Counted from the first letter of the stretch, positions 17,381-27,125 are shown. The stretch is 64,000 bases of DNA from Pseudomonas arsenicoxydans (GCF_900103875.1 NZ_LT629705.1:2489001-2553000); one strand, 5' to 3'. Translations and numbers: made by a program. The notes: generated from the sequence alone by a model not told the origin.

Positions 17381-18131
17381 ACTCTGTCTGCTCGCCGCTC
17401 TCATCAGTCCATTGGCCTGCGCTCAGGTGGTCAGTGTCCAGACCAACTCGCTGATGCGCTTGCCCAACACCGCCAGCACCTTGCAGCTGGAGCGTCTGGA
17501 AGTCGCCGATTACGGCACCTTGTTGATTCCTTCAAACGTGACCGAATTGACGGTCGGCGAATTGCATCTGGGGCGTGAAGCGCGGATCGCTATCGTGCCC
17601 AGTGAACAGCCGCTGGAATTGAAAGTCAGTCGTGCCGAGCTGTCTGAGGGCAGCCAGATTACCGCGCGTGGCGCGCCGGGGACCTACCTCAAGGCTGCCC
17701 GCGCGGGACGTAACCTGAATTTGCGGATCAAGGCACTGAATGCGCTGCAACTGTCGGTGGATGCTCGCGGTGGTGCGGGTGCGCCAGGGTTTGTCGGCCT
17801 CGACGGCGCCAACGGTGAGGCCCCGGGATGCACTTGGGGCCAGGCAGGTCGCGGTGCCGATGGCAGCGATGGCAGTGATGGCCAGCCCGGAGCGCCGGGT
17901 GCGTTGGTCAGGCTGGAAGTGCCGCGTGACTACCCTGCGCAACAGATCAAGGTTCAGGTGGCTGGCGGTGCCGGTGGCCTCGCCGGTCCCGGCGGCAAGC
18001 CGGGCGCGGGTGGCAAGGCCAAGGGCTGTTTCGTTTACAAGGCCGATGGCGGCAAGAGCGGGCATCCTGGCGTCGATGGTCAACCGGGGCCTGCCGGCGC
18101 AGCGGGTTCGGTGACTGTTCAGCGGTTGTAA
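17373..18131 (+). CDS. Secreted protein with collagen-like Gly-rich repeats
   Basis: 252 residues: a signal peptide (MRKLCLLAALISPLACA), a beta-rich middle and a C-terminal half of imperfect Gly-X-Y repeats (GAPGFVGLDGANGE, GADGSDGSDGQPGAPG, GGAGGLAGPGGKPGAGG, GHPGVDGQPGPAGAAG). Two cysteines flank the repeats and may form disulphides. The ATG at 17373 overlaps the DUF1145 gene. Collagen-like tracts often vary in length; no perfect tandem DNA repeat is visible. It is probably periplasmic or exported; the role is unknown. Confidence 0.75.
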   Translation: MRKLCLLAALISPLACAQVVSVQTNSLMRLPNTASTLQLERLEVADYGTLLIPSNVTELTVGELHLGREARIAIVPSEQPLELKVSRAELSEGSQITARGAPGTYLKAARAGRNLNLRIKALNALQLSVDARGGAGAPGFVGLDGANGEAPGCTWGQAGRGADGSDGSDGQPGAPGALVRLEVPRDYPAQQIKVQVAGGAGGLAGPGGKPGAGGKAKGCFVYKADGGKSGHPGVDGQPGPAGAAGSVTVQRL

Positions 18132-18141
18132 GCACTGTCCG

Positions 18142-18170
18142 ATAGTTCCCACGCGGAGCGTGGGAACTTC
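18142..18170. repeat. Short palindromic repeat (GTTCCCACGC family)
   Basis: GTTCCCACGC and GCGTGGGAAC flank a 3-4 base loop. Related copies are at 31799-31907 and 62790-62820. It lies between convergent genes and could also act as a terminator. Confidence 0.8.
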
Positions 18171-18174
18171 GGTC

Positions 18175-18639
18175 TCAAAACATGGGGCGCGCGGCCGCGA
18201 TCGCCACCAGTACCAGCCCGACGATCAGATTGATCCCCACCAGCTTGCGAATCTGCCCCAGCGTCGCTGCGCCGGCCGGCCAATCCTGCGCCACGACTGC
18301 CGTACGCAACTGCGGCAGCAGCAACGCCTGAATCCGGATGAACAGCGCCGTCATCACCACGTACAGGCCCATCATTACCTGCACATACCGTGGCGCTGTC
18401 TCGAACCCGGCGAACTGCAGATGAATCATGCCCACTCCGCTGATGGGCAAAAGCACCACCGCGACCCAGACCCAGCGAAAAAAACCTTGAAACACTTCTA
18501 CCCACAGCTTCAACCGGGCAGGGCCCTCCAACGCCTTCATTGCCGCGGGTCGCAAGACCATCCAGGCGAAAAACATGCCGCCCACCCAGACCAGGGCAGA
18601 CAGGACATGCAGGGTGTAAACGATGCCAAAAGGTGTCAT
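18175..18639 (-). CDS. CopD-family membrane protein
   Basis: 154 residues with four predicted TM helices. It has the CopD-type N-terminus (IVYTLHVLSALVWVGGMFFAWMVLRP, residues about 6-31), with a His and Trp in helix 1 and RYVQ/GQIRKLVGINL further on. Family members are linked to copper uptake or haem-like redox proteins, but this short form is uncharacterised. It is transcribed away from dinG. Confidence 0.8.
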   Translation of the reverse strand: MTPFGIVYTLHVLSALVWVGGMFFAWMVLRPAAMKALEGPARLKLWVEVFQGFFRWVWVAVVLLPISGVGMIHLQFAGFETAPRYVQVMMGLYVVMTALFIRIQALLLPQLRTAVVAQDWPAGAATLGQIRKLVGINLIVGLVLVAIAAARPMF

Positions 18640-18738
18640 TGGGGTACTCCGTTCTGCGCGGGATTAATTAGCGCGGTATGATAGCCGCCGAACCGAACCA
18701 CTGAAAATTTATCCAGCGTTTTTTGCGCCCGACAATCC

Positions 18739-20883
18739 ATGATCAGCACCGAACTCAAAACTACGATCCAGGGCGCCTATTCGCGTTTTCTTGAAGCCAA
18801 AAGCCTCAAGCCGCGCTACGGCCAACGCCTGATGATCGCCGAAATTGCCAAGGTCCTCGGTGACATCGACACCGACGATGAAGGCCGGCGCAGTGGCGAC
18901 CCCGCGATTGTCGCGGTGGAAGCCGGCACCGGTACAGGCAAAACCGTGGCCTACAGCCTCGCGGCGATTCCCACCGCCAAGGCTGCCGGCAAACGCCTGG
19001 TAATCGCCACGGCCACCGTGGCCCTGCAAGAGCAGATCGTCTACAAGGATCTGCCCGACCTGATGCGCAACAGCGGGCTGAATTTCACCTTCGCCCTGGC
19101 CAAGGGGCGCGGGCGCTACATGTGCCTGTCCAAGCTCGATATGTTGCTCCAGGAAGGCCACGCACAAACCGCCACGGCGCAGTTGTTCGAAGAAGAAGGC
19201 TTCAAGATCGAAGTCGACGAGGCCAGTCAAAAGCTGTTCACCAGCATGATCGAGAAACTCGCCGGCAATAAATGGGACGGTGACCGCGATAGTTGGTCGA
19301 CGGCCCTCGAGGACGCCGATTGGGCGCGCCTGACCACCGATCACAGCCAGTGCACCAACCGTCATTGCCCGAACTTCGGCCAGTGCGCCTTCTACAAGGC
19401 CCGCGAAGGCATGGGCAAGGTCGACGTCATCGTCACCAACCACGACATGGTCCTGGCCGACCTGGCCCTCGGCGGCGGCGCGGTACTGCCCGATCCGCGC
19501 GACACCATCTACGTATTCGACGAAGGCCATCACCTGCCGGACAAGGCCATCGGCCACTTCGCCCACTACACGCGCCTGCGTTCCACTGCCGACTGGCTGG
19601 AAACCACGGCCAAGAACCTCACCAAACTGCTCGCCCAGCACCCGCTGCCTGGCGACCTGGGCAAGTTGATCGAGCAGGTGCCGGAACTGGCCCGTGAGAT
19701 CAAGACCCAGCAACAATTCATGTTCACTGCCTGCGAACAGGTCGCTGATTTCAAGCCCGGCGAAGATGTCGAGGGCCGCGAGCGGCCGCGTCACCGGTTC
19801 GTCGGCGGGGTGATTCCCGAGCACATGCGTGAGATGGGCGTCGAGTTGAAGAAGGGCTTTGCCCGTTTGACCGACCTGTTCACCCGGCTCACCGAGCTGC
19901 TCAAGGAAGGCATGGACGGCGAGGTCAACATCGGCATCGCCAGCAACCAGGCCGAAGAGTGGTATCCGCTGTTCGGTAGCCTGTTGTCTCGTTCTTCGGG
20001 CAACTGGGAGTTGTGGGTCGCGTTCACCGCCGAAGACCCGGAAGACAACCCGCCCATGGCGCGTTGGCTGACCCTGGCCGAAAGCGGTTCGTTGTTCGAC
20101 ATCGAGGTCAACGCCAGCCCGATCCTTGCGGCGGAAATGCTCCGACGCAATTTGTGGAACGTGGCCTACGGCGCCTTGGTGACGTCCGCGACCCTGACGG
20201 CGCTGGGCACCTTCGACCGCTTCCGCATGCGCGCCGGGCTGCCGAAAAAAGCCGTGACTGCCGTGGTCCCAAGCCCGTTCCATCACGCCGATGCGGGCGT
20301 GTTGCGGGTGCCGGACCTCAAGGCCGACCCGCGTGATGCGCCGGCCCATACGGCGGCGATCATCCGTGATCTGCCCCAATTGGTCGAAGGTTCGCGCGGC
20401 ACCCTGGTGCTGTTCTCTTCGCGCAAACAGATGCAGGACGTATTCGACGGGCTCGACCGCGACTGGCGCAAGCAAGTGTTCATTCAAGGCAACTTGTCCA
20501 AACAGGAAACCCTGAACAAGCACAAGGCGCGCGTCGATGGCGGGGACTCCAGCGTGCTGTTCGGCCTGGCGAGTTTTGCCGAAGGGGTCGACTTGCCCGG
20601 TGCTTACTGCGAGCACGTGGTGATCGCCAAGATTCCGTTCTCGGTGCCGGACGATCCGGTTGAAGCGGCCCTGGCCGAATGGATCGAAGCCCGTGGCGGC
20701 AATCCGTTCATGGAGATCTCCGTGCCGGATGCCTCGCTGAAACTGGTCCAGGCCTGCGGCCGCCTGCTGCGTACCGAAGAAGACCGCGGCACCATCACCT
20801 TGCTCGACAGACGCCTGGTCACCCAGCGTTACGGCAAGGCGATCCTCAATGCGTTGCCGCCATTCCGTCGTGAAATTTCCTGA
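18739..20883 (+). CDS. dinG: ATP-dependent DNA helicase DinG
   Basis: A 714-residue XPD-like superfamily-2 helicase. Walker A EAGTGTGKT lies at about 61-69 and the DEAH-type box DEGH at 261-264. Cys 129, 205, 210 and 216 are positioned as the four 4Fe-4S ligands between motifs I and II. Motif SFAEGVDLPG and QACGRLLRTEED (motif VI) are near the end. DinG resolves R-loops, D-loops and G4 structures. No LexA-like palindrome is obvious upstream, so SOS control is not supported here. Confidence 0.95.
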   Translation: MISTELKTTIQGAYSRFLEAKSLKPRYGQRLMIAEIAKVLGDIDTDDEGRRSGDPAIVAVEAGTGTGKTVAYSLAAIPTAKAAGKRLVIATATVALQEQIVYKDLPDLMRNSGLNFTFALAKGRGRYMCLSKLDMLLQEGHAQTATAQLFEEEGFKIEVDEASQKLFTSMIEKLAGNKWDGDRDSWSTALEDADWARLTTDHSQCTNRHCPNFGQCAFYKAREGMGKVDVIVTNHDMVLADLALGGGAVLPDPRDTIYVFDEGHHLPDKAIGHFAHYTRLRSTADWLETTAKNLTKLLAQHPLPGDLGKLIEQVPELAREIKTQQQFMFTACEQVADFKPGEDVEGRERPRHRFVGGVIPEHMREMGVELKKGFARLTDLFTRLTELLKEGMDGEVNIGIASNQAEEWYPLFGSLLSRSSGNWELWVAFTAEDPEDNPPMARWLTLAESGSLFDIEVNASPILAAEMLRRNLWNVAYGALVTSATLTALGTFDRFRMRAGLPKKAVTAVVPSPFHHADAGVLRVPDLKADPRDAPAHTAAIIRDLPQLVEGSRGTLVLFSSRKQMQDVFDGLDRDWRKQVFIQGNLSKQETLNKHKARVDGGDSSVLFGLASFAEGVDLPGAYCEHVVIAKIPFSVPDDPVEAALAEWIEARGGNPFMEISVPDASLKLVQACGRLLRTEEDRGTITLLDRRLVTQRYGKAILNALPPFRREIS

Positions 20884-20978
20884 TACAAGGCTGGGCAATT
20901 TTGCCCAACCTGTTGTCTATCTCTCTACCATCGCTTTTCCACTGGCCATTGTTGGCCGTTAGGGAGAACTTCGTTCTT

Positions 20979-23489
20979 ATGATCCGCCGTTCGTTGCCCG
21001 CTGTTTTTGCCCTGATGTTCGCAACCCCTTTGCTGGCGGCTCCTGCCGGCCAACAGACGTTGTTCAACTTTGTGCGCCCTGCCGATGTGGTTCAGGTGAC
21101 GACTCAGGATGCCAGTCTGCCGCAGTCCAATGCTGAGCAAACAGCCGACGGCGAAGTGTTGCGTCGGGTGACATTCAACCCGGTCGCGCAACCGAGTGTG
21201 CGTCTGACCCCGCAAACGGGCGCCTGGGACTGGTCGCAGTCGGGCGTCATGACCTTGCGGGTCCAGAGCGCAATGAGCTGGGCCTTGACCCTGTACGTGA
21301 AAATCCAGAGCAACGATGGCAAGACCCTGATCAGCCGTGTCGACTTACCGGCCGGGCCTGCGCAAACCCTGCTGGTGCCGCTGCAGCCGTTTTCGCCATT
21401 GAACCAGGGCATGAAAGCCGGCCCACCGATGCCGATGACCTTTGATGGTCAGCGCGTATTGCTGGCCAGCAGCAGCGGGGAGCTGGATCGCAGTCAGGTG
21501 GTCTCTGTGACCCTGTCGATGGATCAGCCCAACGTTGCCCAAAGCATCCTGCTTGAGCGCTTCGGCGTGCAGGACGGTGACGCCGTGACCAAGGCGGCTT
21601 ACGGCGGTCTGGTGGACGCTTACGGTCAATCAACCCGGGCCAAATGGCCGGAGAAGGTCGGCAGTGACGAGCAGCTCAAAAGTGCCACCGCCAAGGAACA
21701 GCAACAAACCAAGACCTGGCTCGCCGAGCGCGAGAAGTCGTCGCTGGACAAGTTCGGCGGCTTGAACAAAGGCCCGACGTTCAAGGCCAGCGGTTTTTTC
21801 CGCACGGAAAAGCGTGACGGTCGCTGGTATCTGGTGACGCCTGAAGGTCATCCGTTCTATTCGCTGGGGGTCAATACAGTCACCCCGGACATCGACCAGA
21901 CCTACGTCGAGGGTCGGGAGTGGATGTTCGAGTCCCTGCCAAAACCCGGCGAACCGCTGGCCAGTCACTTTGGCGAAGGCGACAACCGTGGCGGCAATGG
22001 GGTGGATCAGGGCCGAAGCTACAATGCCGGTCGCTGGTATGACTTCTACGGCGCCAACTTGCAGCGCCTGTATGGCGAACCGTGCAAGCCGGGCCGTGAC
22101 ACCAAGGCGGGTGTCGCTGAAGCCGCCAAGGCTGAAGCGGTTGAGGCGACGGCCGAGAATACCGCTGAGCCACTGGTCGTTCCAGCAACCACTGAATCGG
22201 GTGTCGCCGAAGCCGCCAAGAGCAGCGCGGTTGAGGCGAGCGCCGCGAACACGGTTGAGCAGAAACCTGCCGAACCCTGCAAAGCCGTGGTTGATGAGCA
22301 ACGCTGGGCCAGCCATACGCTGGACCGTTTGCAAGCCTGGGGCTTCAACACCGTCGGTAACTGGAGCGCCCCGGTTCTGGCCAACGCCGATCGCGTGCCA
22401 TACACCTTGCCGCTGTCGATCGTCGGTGATTACGCCAGCATCAGCACCGGCACCGACTGGTGGGGCGCCATGCCCGACCCGTTCGATCCGCGTTTCGCCA
22501 TGGCGACCGAACGTGCAGTGGCCATCGCTGCCCGGGACCATCGCGACGATCCGTGGCTGATCGGTTATTTCGCCGACAACGAACTGGCCTGGGCCGGTCC
22601 GGGCGACGATCCCAAGGCTCGGTACGCGTTGGCTTATGGCACCTTGAAAATGACCACTGACGTGCCAGCCAAACGCGCGTTCCTCAAGCAATTGCGCGAC
22701 AAGTACCGCAACCAGGCGGGCCTGTCCAAAGCCTGGGGCATTGACTTGCCGGCCTGGGAATTGATGGAAGATCCGGGTTTCGTGGCGCCGCTGCCAAGTG
22801 CCGATCACCCGGAAATCGAAGCCGACTTCAAATACTTCCAGAAGGTCTTCGCCGACACTTACTTCAAGACCATCTCCGATTCGCTCAAGTGGCACGCGCC
22901 GAACCAGCTGTTGCTGGGTGGTCGCTTCGCCATCAGCACCCCTGAAGCCGTCGAGTCCTGCGCGCAGTATTGCGATGTGTTGAGTTTCAACATGTACACC
23001 CTGCAACCGCAGGACGGTTACGACTTCGCCCGGTTGCGCAGCCTCGACAAACCGGTATTGATCACCGAATTCAACTTCGGCTCGGCGGATCGCGGCCCAT
23101 TCTGGGGCGGCGTGACGCAACTGGCGAAGGAAGAAGACCGTGGCCCGGCGTACGCCAACTTCCTCAAACAGGCGATGAGCGAGCCGTCGATTGTCGGGGT
23201 GCACTGGTTCCAGTACCTCGATCAACCGGTGACCGGTCGTTTGCTGGATGGTGAGAACGGTCACTTTGGCCTTGTCGGCATCACCGATCTGCCTTTCCAG
23301 GGCTTCGTCGACAGCGTGCGCAAGAGCAACCTGGCGATCGTCGATCAATTGGGCAAAGAAGCCGAGAAGGCCAAGGCCGAGGCGGATAAAGCCAGTCACG
23401 ATGCCACGGGCGGCAGAAAAGCTGATGCCGGCAAAGGTGCGGGGCAGGGCGCCGGCCATACGGGCGGGCACTCGGCCAATGGTCACTGA
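20979..23489 (+). CDS. Secreted glycoside-hydrolase-like protein (beta-agarase/clan GH-A type)
   Basis: 836 residues with a signal peptide (MIRRSLPAVFALMFATPLLAA), a beta-sandwich N-terminal region (carbohydrate-binding-like, about 30-220) and a TIM-barrel region. YFADNELAWAG and LITEFNFGS supply candidate acid/base and nucleophile glutamates. An Ala/Glu-rich insert at about residues 375-430 repeats GVAEAA twice and splits YDFYGANLQRLYGEPC from the barrel; it is an unusual low-complexity linker inside the domain. The C-terminus is also low complexity (Lys/Ala/Gly/His). Annotators often call such proteins beta-agarase, but the substrate is not established. Confidence 0.7.
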   Translation: MIRRSLPAVFALMFATPLLAAPAGQQTLFNFVRPADVVQVTTQDASLPQSNAEQTADGEVLRRVTFNPVAQPSVRLTPQTGAWDWSQSGVMTLRVQSAMSWALTLYVKIQSNDGKTLISRVDLPAGPAQTLLVPLQPFSPLNQGMKAGPPMPMTFDGQRVLLASSSGELDRSQVVSVTLSMDQPNVAQSILLERFGVQDGDAVTKAAYGGLVDAYGQSTRAKWPEKVGSDEQLKSATAKEQQQTKTWLAEREKSSLDKFGGLNKGPTFKASGFFRTEKRDGRWYLVTPEGHPFYSLGVNTVTPDIDQTYVEGREWMFESLPKPGEPLASHFGEGDNRGGNGVDQGRSYNAGRWYDFYGANLQRLYGEPCKPGRDTKAGVAEAAKAEAVEATAENTAEPLVVPATTESGVAEAAKSSAVEASAANTVEQKPAEPCKAVVDEQRWASHTLDRLQAWGFNTVGNWSAPVLANADRVPYTLPLSIVGDYASISTGTDWWGAMPDPFDPRFAMATERAVAIAARDHRDDPWLIGYFADNELAWAGPGDDPKARYALAYGTLKMTTDVPAKRAFLKQLRDKYRNQAGLSKAWGIDLPAWELMEDPGFVAPLPSADHPEIEADFKYFQKVFADTYFKTISDSLKWHAPNQLLLGGRFAISTPEAVESCAQYCDVLSFNMYTLQPQDGYDFARLRSLDKPVLITEFNFGSADRGPFWGGVTQLAKEEDRGPAYANFLKQAMSEPSIVGVHWFQYLDQPVTGRLLDGENGHFGLVGITDLPFQGFVDSVRKSNLAIVDQLGKEAEKAKAEADKASHDATGGRKADAGKGAGQGAGHTGGHSANGH

Positions 23490-23514
23490 GTCCTGTTAGA
23501 TCGCGTTACCGTTT

Positions 23515-23540
23515 CTTCGCGGGCTTGCCCGCGATGGCGG
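23515..23540. repeat. Half REP
   Basis: A single CGCGGGCTTGCCCGCGATGG core without the GTGGGAG head or a partner, in the gap before the esterase gene. Confidence 0.75.
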
Positions 23541-23672
23541 CCTGACAGGCAACATGAATGTTTGATCCAATCCATGGGCAACCGACCGCCCAGCCCGACC
23601 CTGTTCCCAAAACCCTCAAGGGCTGGAACAATGCGGACCACTTTGTAGAGCGTAAATCCAGGAGCGTTGCGG

Positions 23673-24818
23673 GTGCAGATTCAGGGTCATTACGAACTCC
23701 AGTTCGAAGCGGTGCGCGAAGCTTTTGCGGCGCTGTTCGACGATCCTCAGGAACGTGGTGCGGCGCTGTGCATCAAGGTTGGTGGCGAAACCGTCCTTGA
23801 TCTCTGGTCCGGGACCGCCGACAAGGATGGCCTGGAGGCTTGGCACAGCGACACCATCGCCAACCTGTTCTCCTGCACCAAAACCTTCACCGCCGTCACC
23901 GCGCTGCAATTGGTGGCCGAAGGCAAGCTGCAACTGGACGCCCCGGTTGCGCGTTACTGGCCCGAATTCGCCGCTGCCGGCAAAGGGGCCGTGACCCTGC
24001 GACAATTGCTCTGCCATCAGGCCGGCCTGCCGGCGTTGCGCGAGTTGCTGGCACCCGAAGCGCTTTACGACTGGCACACCATGGTCGACGCCCTGGCCGC
24101 CGAAGAACCGTGGTGGACGCCGGGCGAAGGCCACGGCTATGCGGCCATCACTTACGGCTGGCTGGTGGGCGAGTTGTTGCGCCGTGTCGACGGTCGCGGG
24201 CCGGGCGAGTCGATCGTGGCGCGGGTCGCGAAGCCGTTGGGGCTGGATTTTCATGTCGGCCTGGCCGATGAAGAATTCCATCGCGTGGCGCACATCGCCC
24301 GTGGCAAGGGCAACGTCGGCGATGCCGCGGCCCAGCGCCTGCTGCAAGTGACCATGCGCGAACCGACGGCCATGACGACCCGGGCCTTCACCAATCCGCC
24401 GTCGATCATGACCAGCACCAACAAACCCGAGTGGCGGCGCATGCAACAACCCGCCGCTAATGGCCACGGCAATGCCCGCAGCCTGGCCGGGTTCTACGCC
24501 GGTCTGCTGGACGGCAGCCTGCTGGAAAGCGAAATGCTCGATGAGCTGACTCGCGAACACAGCCTTGGCGAAGACAAGACTTTATTGACCCGGACCCGTT
24601 TCGGCCTGGGTTGCATGCTCGATCAACCGGATGTCCCGAATGCAACCTATGGCCTCGGCCCACGGGCATTCGGCCATCCGGGCGCTGGCGGCTCCATCGG
24701 TTTCGCTGACCCGGAACATGATGTTGCCTTCGGTTTTGTGACCAATACCTTAGGGCCGTACGTCTTGATGGATCCGCGAGCGCAGAAACTTGTGCGAGTA
24801 CTGGCCACTTGTCTGTAA
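23673..24818 (+). CDS. Serine hydrolase/esterase of the beta-lactamase fold (EstB-like)
   Basis: 381 residues. The SxxK catalytic motif is SCTK (in NLFSCTKTFTAV, about residue 70), with a Tyr motif (YGWLVGELL) and a C-terminal GHPGAGG. These fit class-C-like esterases rather than true beta-lactamases. There is no signal peptide. The GTG start at 23673 was chosen because AGGAG is 8 nt upstream; a TTG at 23667 is too close. It matches PA1047 in synteny between dinG and an OmpA gene. Confidence 0.85.
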   Translation: MQIQGHYELQFEAVREAFAALFDDPQERGAALCIKVGGETVLDLWSGTADKDGLEAWHSDTIANLFSCTKTFTAVTALQLVAEGKLQLDAPVARYWPEFAAAGKGAVTLRQLLCHQAGLPALRELLAPEALYDWHTMVDALAAEEPWWTPGEGHGYAAITYGWLVGELLRRVDGRGPGESIVARVAKPLGLDFHVGLADEEFHRVAHIARGKGNVGDAAAQRLLQVTMREPTAMTTRAFTNPPSIMTSTNKPEWRRMQQPAANGHGNARSLAGFYAGLLDGSLLESEMLDELTREHSLGEDKTLLTRTRFGLGCMLDQPDVPNATYGLGPRAFGHPGAGGSIGFADPEHDVAFGFVTNTLGPYVLMDPRAQKLVRVLATCL

Positions 24819-24932
24819 ATCCCGCTCAAGGGTTCCAGTATCGGAACCTGAAAGCCTTTTCAGTTTCAAAGCGTCTGTTTATGCGGGCCGATCCGGTCAG
24901 ATTTTTTCATTACTTTATTTTGCGGATATCCA

Positions 24933-26045
24933 ATGTCATCCAATAAAACCCTCGCCTTGGCCCTGTGCTTCGCTATCACTGGTTGTGCCCAGACCCCAAA
25001 AAATGATTCGGATGGCAGCAGCTGGTGGCCGTTCGGTTCGTCCGACAAAGTCGCCGCAAAAGATCCTGCCGCCCCAGCTCCAGCTCCAGCGCCGGTACCC
25101 CTGAAACCAGCCGCCACGGCACCTGTTGCCAAAACAGAGAGCGCAAGCCCTTGGTACTGGCCGTTCGGCTCTGATGACGCGGCGGCCAAAACCCCTGCCA
25201 AGCCAGAAGTAAAACCTGAAGCCAAGCCTGTCGAAGTCGCCAAGGCTCAAGCCGATGCGGGTGGCAAATGGTGGTGGCCGTTCGGCGGCAAAGACCAACC
25301 TGCCGCCAAAGTCGTGCCGATGCCGGACCCTAAAGTCACCCAGGCCTGGCTCGACGATTACGAGCCGCGCCTGCGCGAGGCCATCAAGGACAGCAACCTC
25401 CAACTCGAGCGCCGTGAAAATGTGTTGGTCGTCACCGCGCCAGTTGAAGGCTCGTTCAACCCGGATCGCCCGGCCATGCTGCTGCCGGTGACCCTCGGCC
25501 CGTTCACCCGTGTCGCGAAAATCCTTGAAGCCGATCCGAAAACAGCCGTGCTGGTGCTCGGTCACAGCGATACCTCGGGTGCCGCGCCAGCCAACGTCAA
25601 ACTGAGCCAGGAACGGGCACAAGCCGTGGCCGCGATCTTCCGCCTCAGCGGCCTGCAGCGTGATCGTCTGATGTTGCGTGGTATGGGCGGTGAAGCTCCG
25701 CGTGCCGCCAACGACAGCAATGAAGGTCGTGCACTGAACCGTCGTGTGGAAATGCTGGTAACGCCGCAAAACACCATGGTCGCGCTGCTGAGCAAGTACA
25801 ACATGCCGGCGCCAGCGCCTGTGACAATGGTCGCATCCAAGACCATCCAGCCAGTGGCTGCGCCGGTCACTCCTGCGCCAGCGGCGAAGAAGGCTGCTGT
25901 GCCTGCGGCGAAAAAAGCGCCGGCCAAGAAAGCCACCGCCAAGAAAGCACCGGCTAAAACCGCGACACCGGCGAAAAAAACGGCTCCCGCCAAAGCCGCA
26001 GCAGCTGACAAGAAAGTCGTTGCCGCCGATGCTGACAAAAAGTGA
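24933..26045 (+). CDS. OmpA-family lipoprotein with WWPFG repeats and H1-like tail
   Basis: 370 residues. Lipoprotein signal ending ITGC, then a Pro/Ala-rich linker with three copies of a (W)WPFG motif (SSWWPFGSSDK, SPWYWPFGSDD, KWWWPFGGKDQ). The OmpA-like domain lies at about 150-285 (LVLGHSDTSGAAP, ALNRRVEMLV). The last 60 residues are an Ala/Lys/Pro tract (AAKKAPAKKATAKKAPAK) like eukaryotic H1 or Pseudomonas AlgP tails. A basic tail on an envelope lipoprotein is odd and may bind LPS, DNA or peptidoglycan. It corresponds in position to PA1048. Confidence 0.88.
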   Translation: MSSNKTLALALCFAITGCAQTPKNDSDGSSWWPFGSSDKVAAKDPAAPAPAPAPVPLKPAATAPVAKTESASPWYWPFGSDDAAAKTPAKPEVKPEAKPVEVAKAQADAGGKWWWPFGGKDQPAAKVVPMPDPKVTQAWLDDYEPRLREAIKDSNLQLERRENVLVVTAPVEGSFNPDRPAMLLPVTLGPFTRVAKILEADPKTAVLVLGHSDTSGAAPANVKLSQERAQAVAAIFRLSGLQRDRLMLRGMGGEAPRAANDSNEGRALNRRVEMLVTPQNTMVALLSKYNMPAPAPVTMVASKTIQPVAAPVTPAPAAKKAAVPAAKKAPAKKATAKKAPAKTATPAKKTAPAKAAAADKKVVAADADKK

Positions 26046-26069
26046 TTCGTTAACTAAAAGGAATGCGCC

Positions 26070-26717
26070 ATGACACAGGGCCTGGCTGATATGCGTCGCG
26101 ACTACACCCGTGATGGCCTGACCGAGGCGCAAGCCCCGGCCGAGCCGTTCGGGCTGTTCCATCAGTGGTTTGGCGACGCGGTGAAAACCGAGCAACCGCC
26201 GGTGGAGGCCAACGCCATGACGCTGGCCACGGTCGATCAGGACGGTCGACCGCATTGCCGCATTCTGCTGCTCAAGGGGCTGGACGAGGAGGGCTTTACC
26301 TTCTTCACCAACTACGACAGCGCCAAGGGCCAGCATCTGGCGGCGAACCCGTTCGCCGCCATGACTTTTTTCTGGCCAACCCTGGAGCGTCAGGTGCGCA
26401 TCGAAGGGCGGGTCGTGAAGGTCACCCCTGAAGAGTCCGACGCCTATTTCCAGGTCCGGCCGCTGGGCAGTCGCCTCGGTGCCTGGGCTTCGCCTCAGAG
26501 CCGGGTGATCGCCGACCGTGCCGAGCTTGAAGCGCTGCTCAAGACCACCGAACAACGTTTCAGTGACACTCAGCCACACTGCCCGGAACACTGGGGCGGT
26601 TATCGCTTGCTACCCGAGCGCATCGAGTTCTGGCAGGGTCGTCCGAGCCGCCTGCACGATCGCCTCAACTATCGCTTGCAAGGCACCCACTGGACGCTTG
26701 AACGTCTGGCGCCTTAA
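26070..26717 (+). CDS. pdxH: Pyridoxamine 5'-phosphate oxidase PdxH
   Basis: 215 residues, the usual PdxH length. FMN-binding signatures are [16 protein letters not shown] and [18 protein letters not shown]. The C-terminal [24 protein letters not shown] is the family signature (given as residues about 177-200). It makes PLP from PNP/PMP in the cytosol. It starts 24 bp after the OmpA gene and could be co-transcribed. Confidence 0.96.
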   Translation: MTQGLADMRRDYTRDGLTEAQAPAEPFGLFHQWFGDAVKTEQPPVEANAMTLATVDQDGRPHCRILLLKGLDEEGFTFFTNYDSAKGQHLAANPFAAMTFFWPTLERQVRIEGRVVKVTPEESDAYFQVRPLGSRLGAWASPQSRVIADRAELEALLKTTEQRFSDTQPHCPEHWGGYRLLPERIEFWQGRPSRLHDRLNYRLQGTHWTLERLAP

Positions 26718-26722
26718 ACAGT

Positions 26723-26959
26723 CTACCGATCGCAATAGCCTGCCGCAGCGGCTTCAAGCCACTGTGGCAGGTCCCGTCGCTTTATTTTCTGTGCATGCGC
26801 GTTCTTCAGTTGCTGGAGCATGAATGCTTTTTTCTTTTCGTCTTTACCCGCCAGGGCCAACGCCAGATCGCGGTCCATCCAGCGTTTGATCCGCACATAA
26901 AGCCACCAGTGAAAGTACAATCCGGCGGCCGTGGTGATGAAAATGATGAAATAATCCAT
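26723..26959 (-). CDS. Small membrane protein (PA1050-like)
   Basis: 78 residues: one TM segment (MDYFIIFITTAAGLYFHWWLY), then a basic helical domain (IKRWMDRDLALALAG ... FMLQQLKNAHAQKIKRRDLP). The ATG at 26957-26959 gives the membrane start; upstream in-frame codons lack an RBS. It is convergent with pdxH, 5 bp from its stop. Conserved position next to pdxH suggests a real gene; the function is unknown. Confidence 0.75.
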   Translation of the reverse strand: MDYFIIFITTAAGLYFHWWLYVRIKRWMDRDLALALAGKDEKKKAFMLQQLKNAHAQKIKRRDLPQWLEAAAAGYCDR

Positions 26960-27125
26960 GAGAATCCCAGGGTCAGTGGCGCAGGTTTTTGAATATCCCG
27001 CTACTGTGTGGTGAGTTTCGAAGCGCCTGTACCGGGCCTGAATGAAAACAATTTTATCCGGGCGATGCCGTGACACGCGTCAAGCTGCGGAGTTTAATGA
27101 ACACCTGTCCTTTGGAGTTGATGCT

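Noticed and set aside
18709-20898. Long open frame (over 700 codons) antisense to dinG
   Set aside because: Mirror image of a high-GC gene; no domain, no RBS, while dinG has all its motifs.
21630-23486. 618-codon frame antisense to the GH-like gene
   Set aside because: No recognisable motif and the opposite strand has a signal peptide and catalytic motifs.
25850-26045. Separate AlgP/histone-like gene at the end of the OmpA gene
   Set aside because: The Ala/Lys tract is in the same frame as the OmpA domain with no stop or new start.
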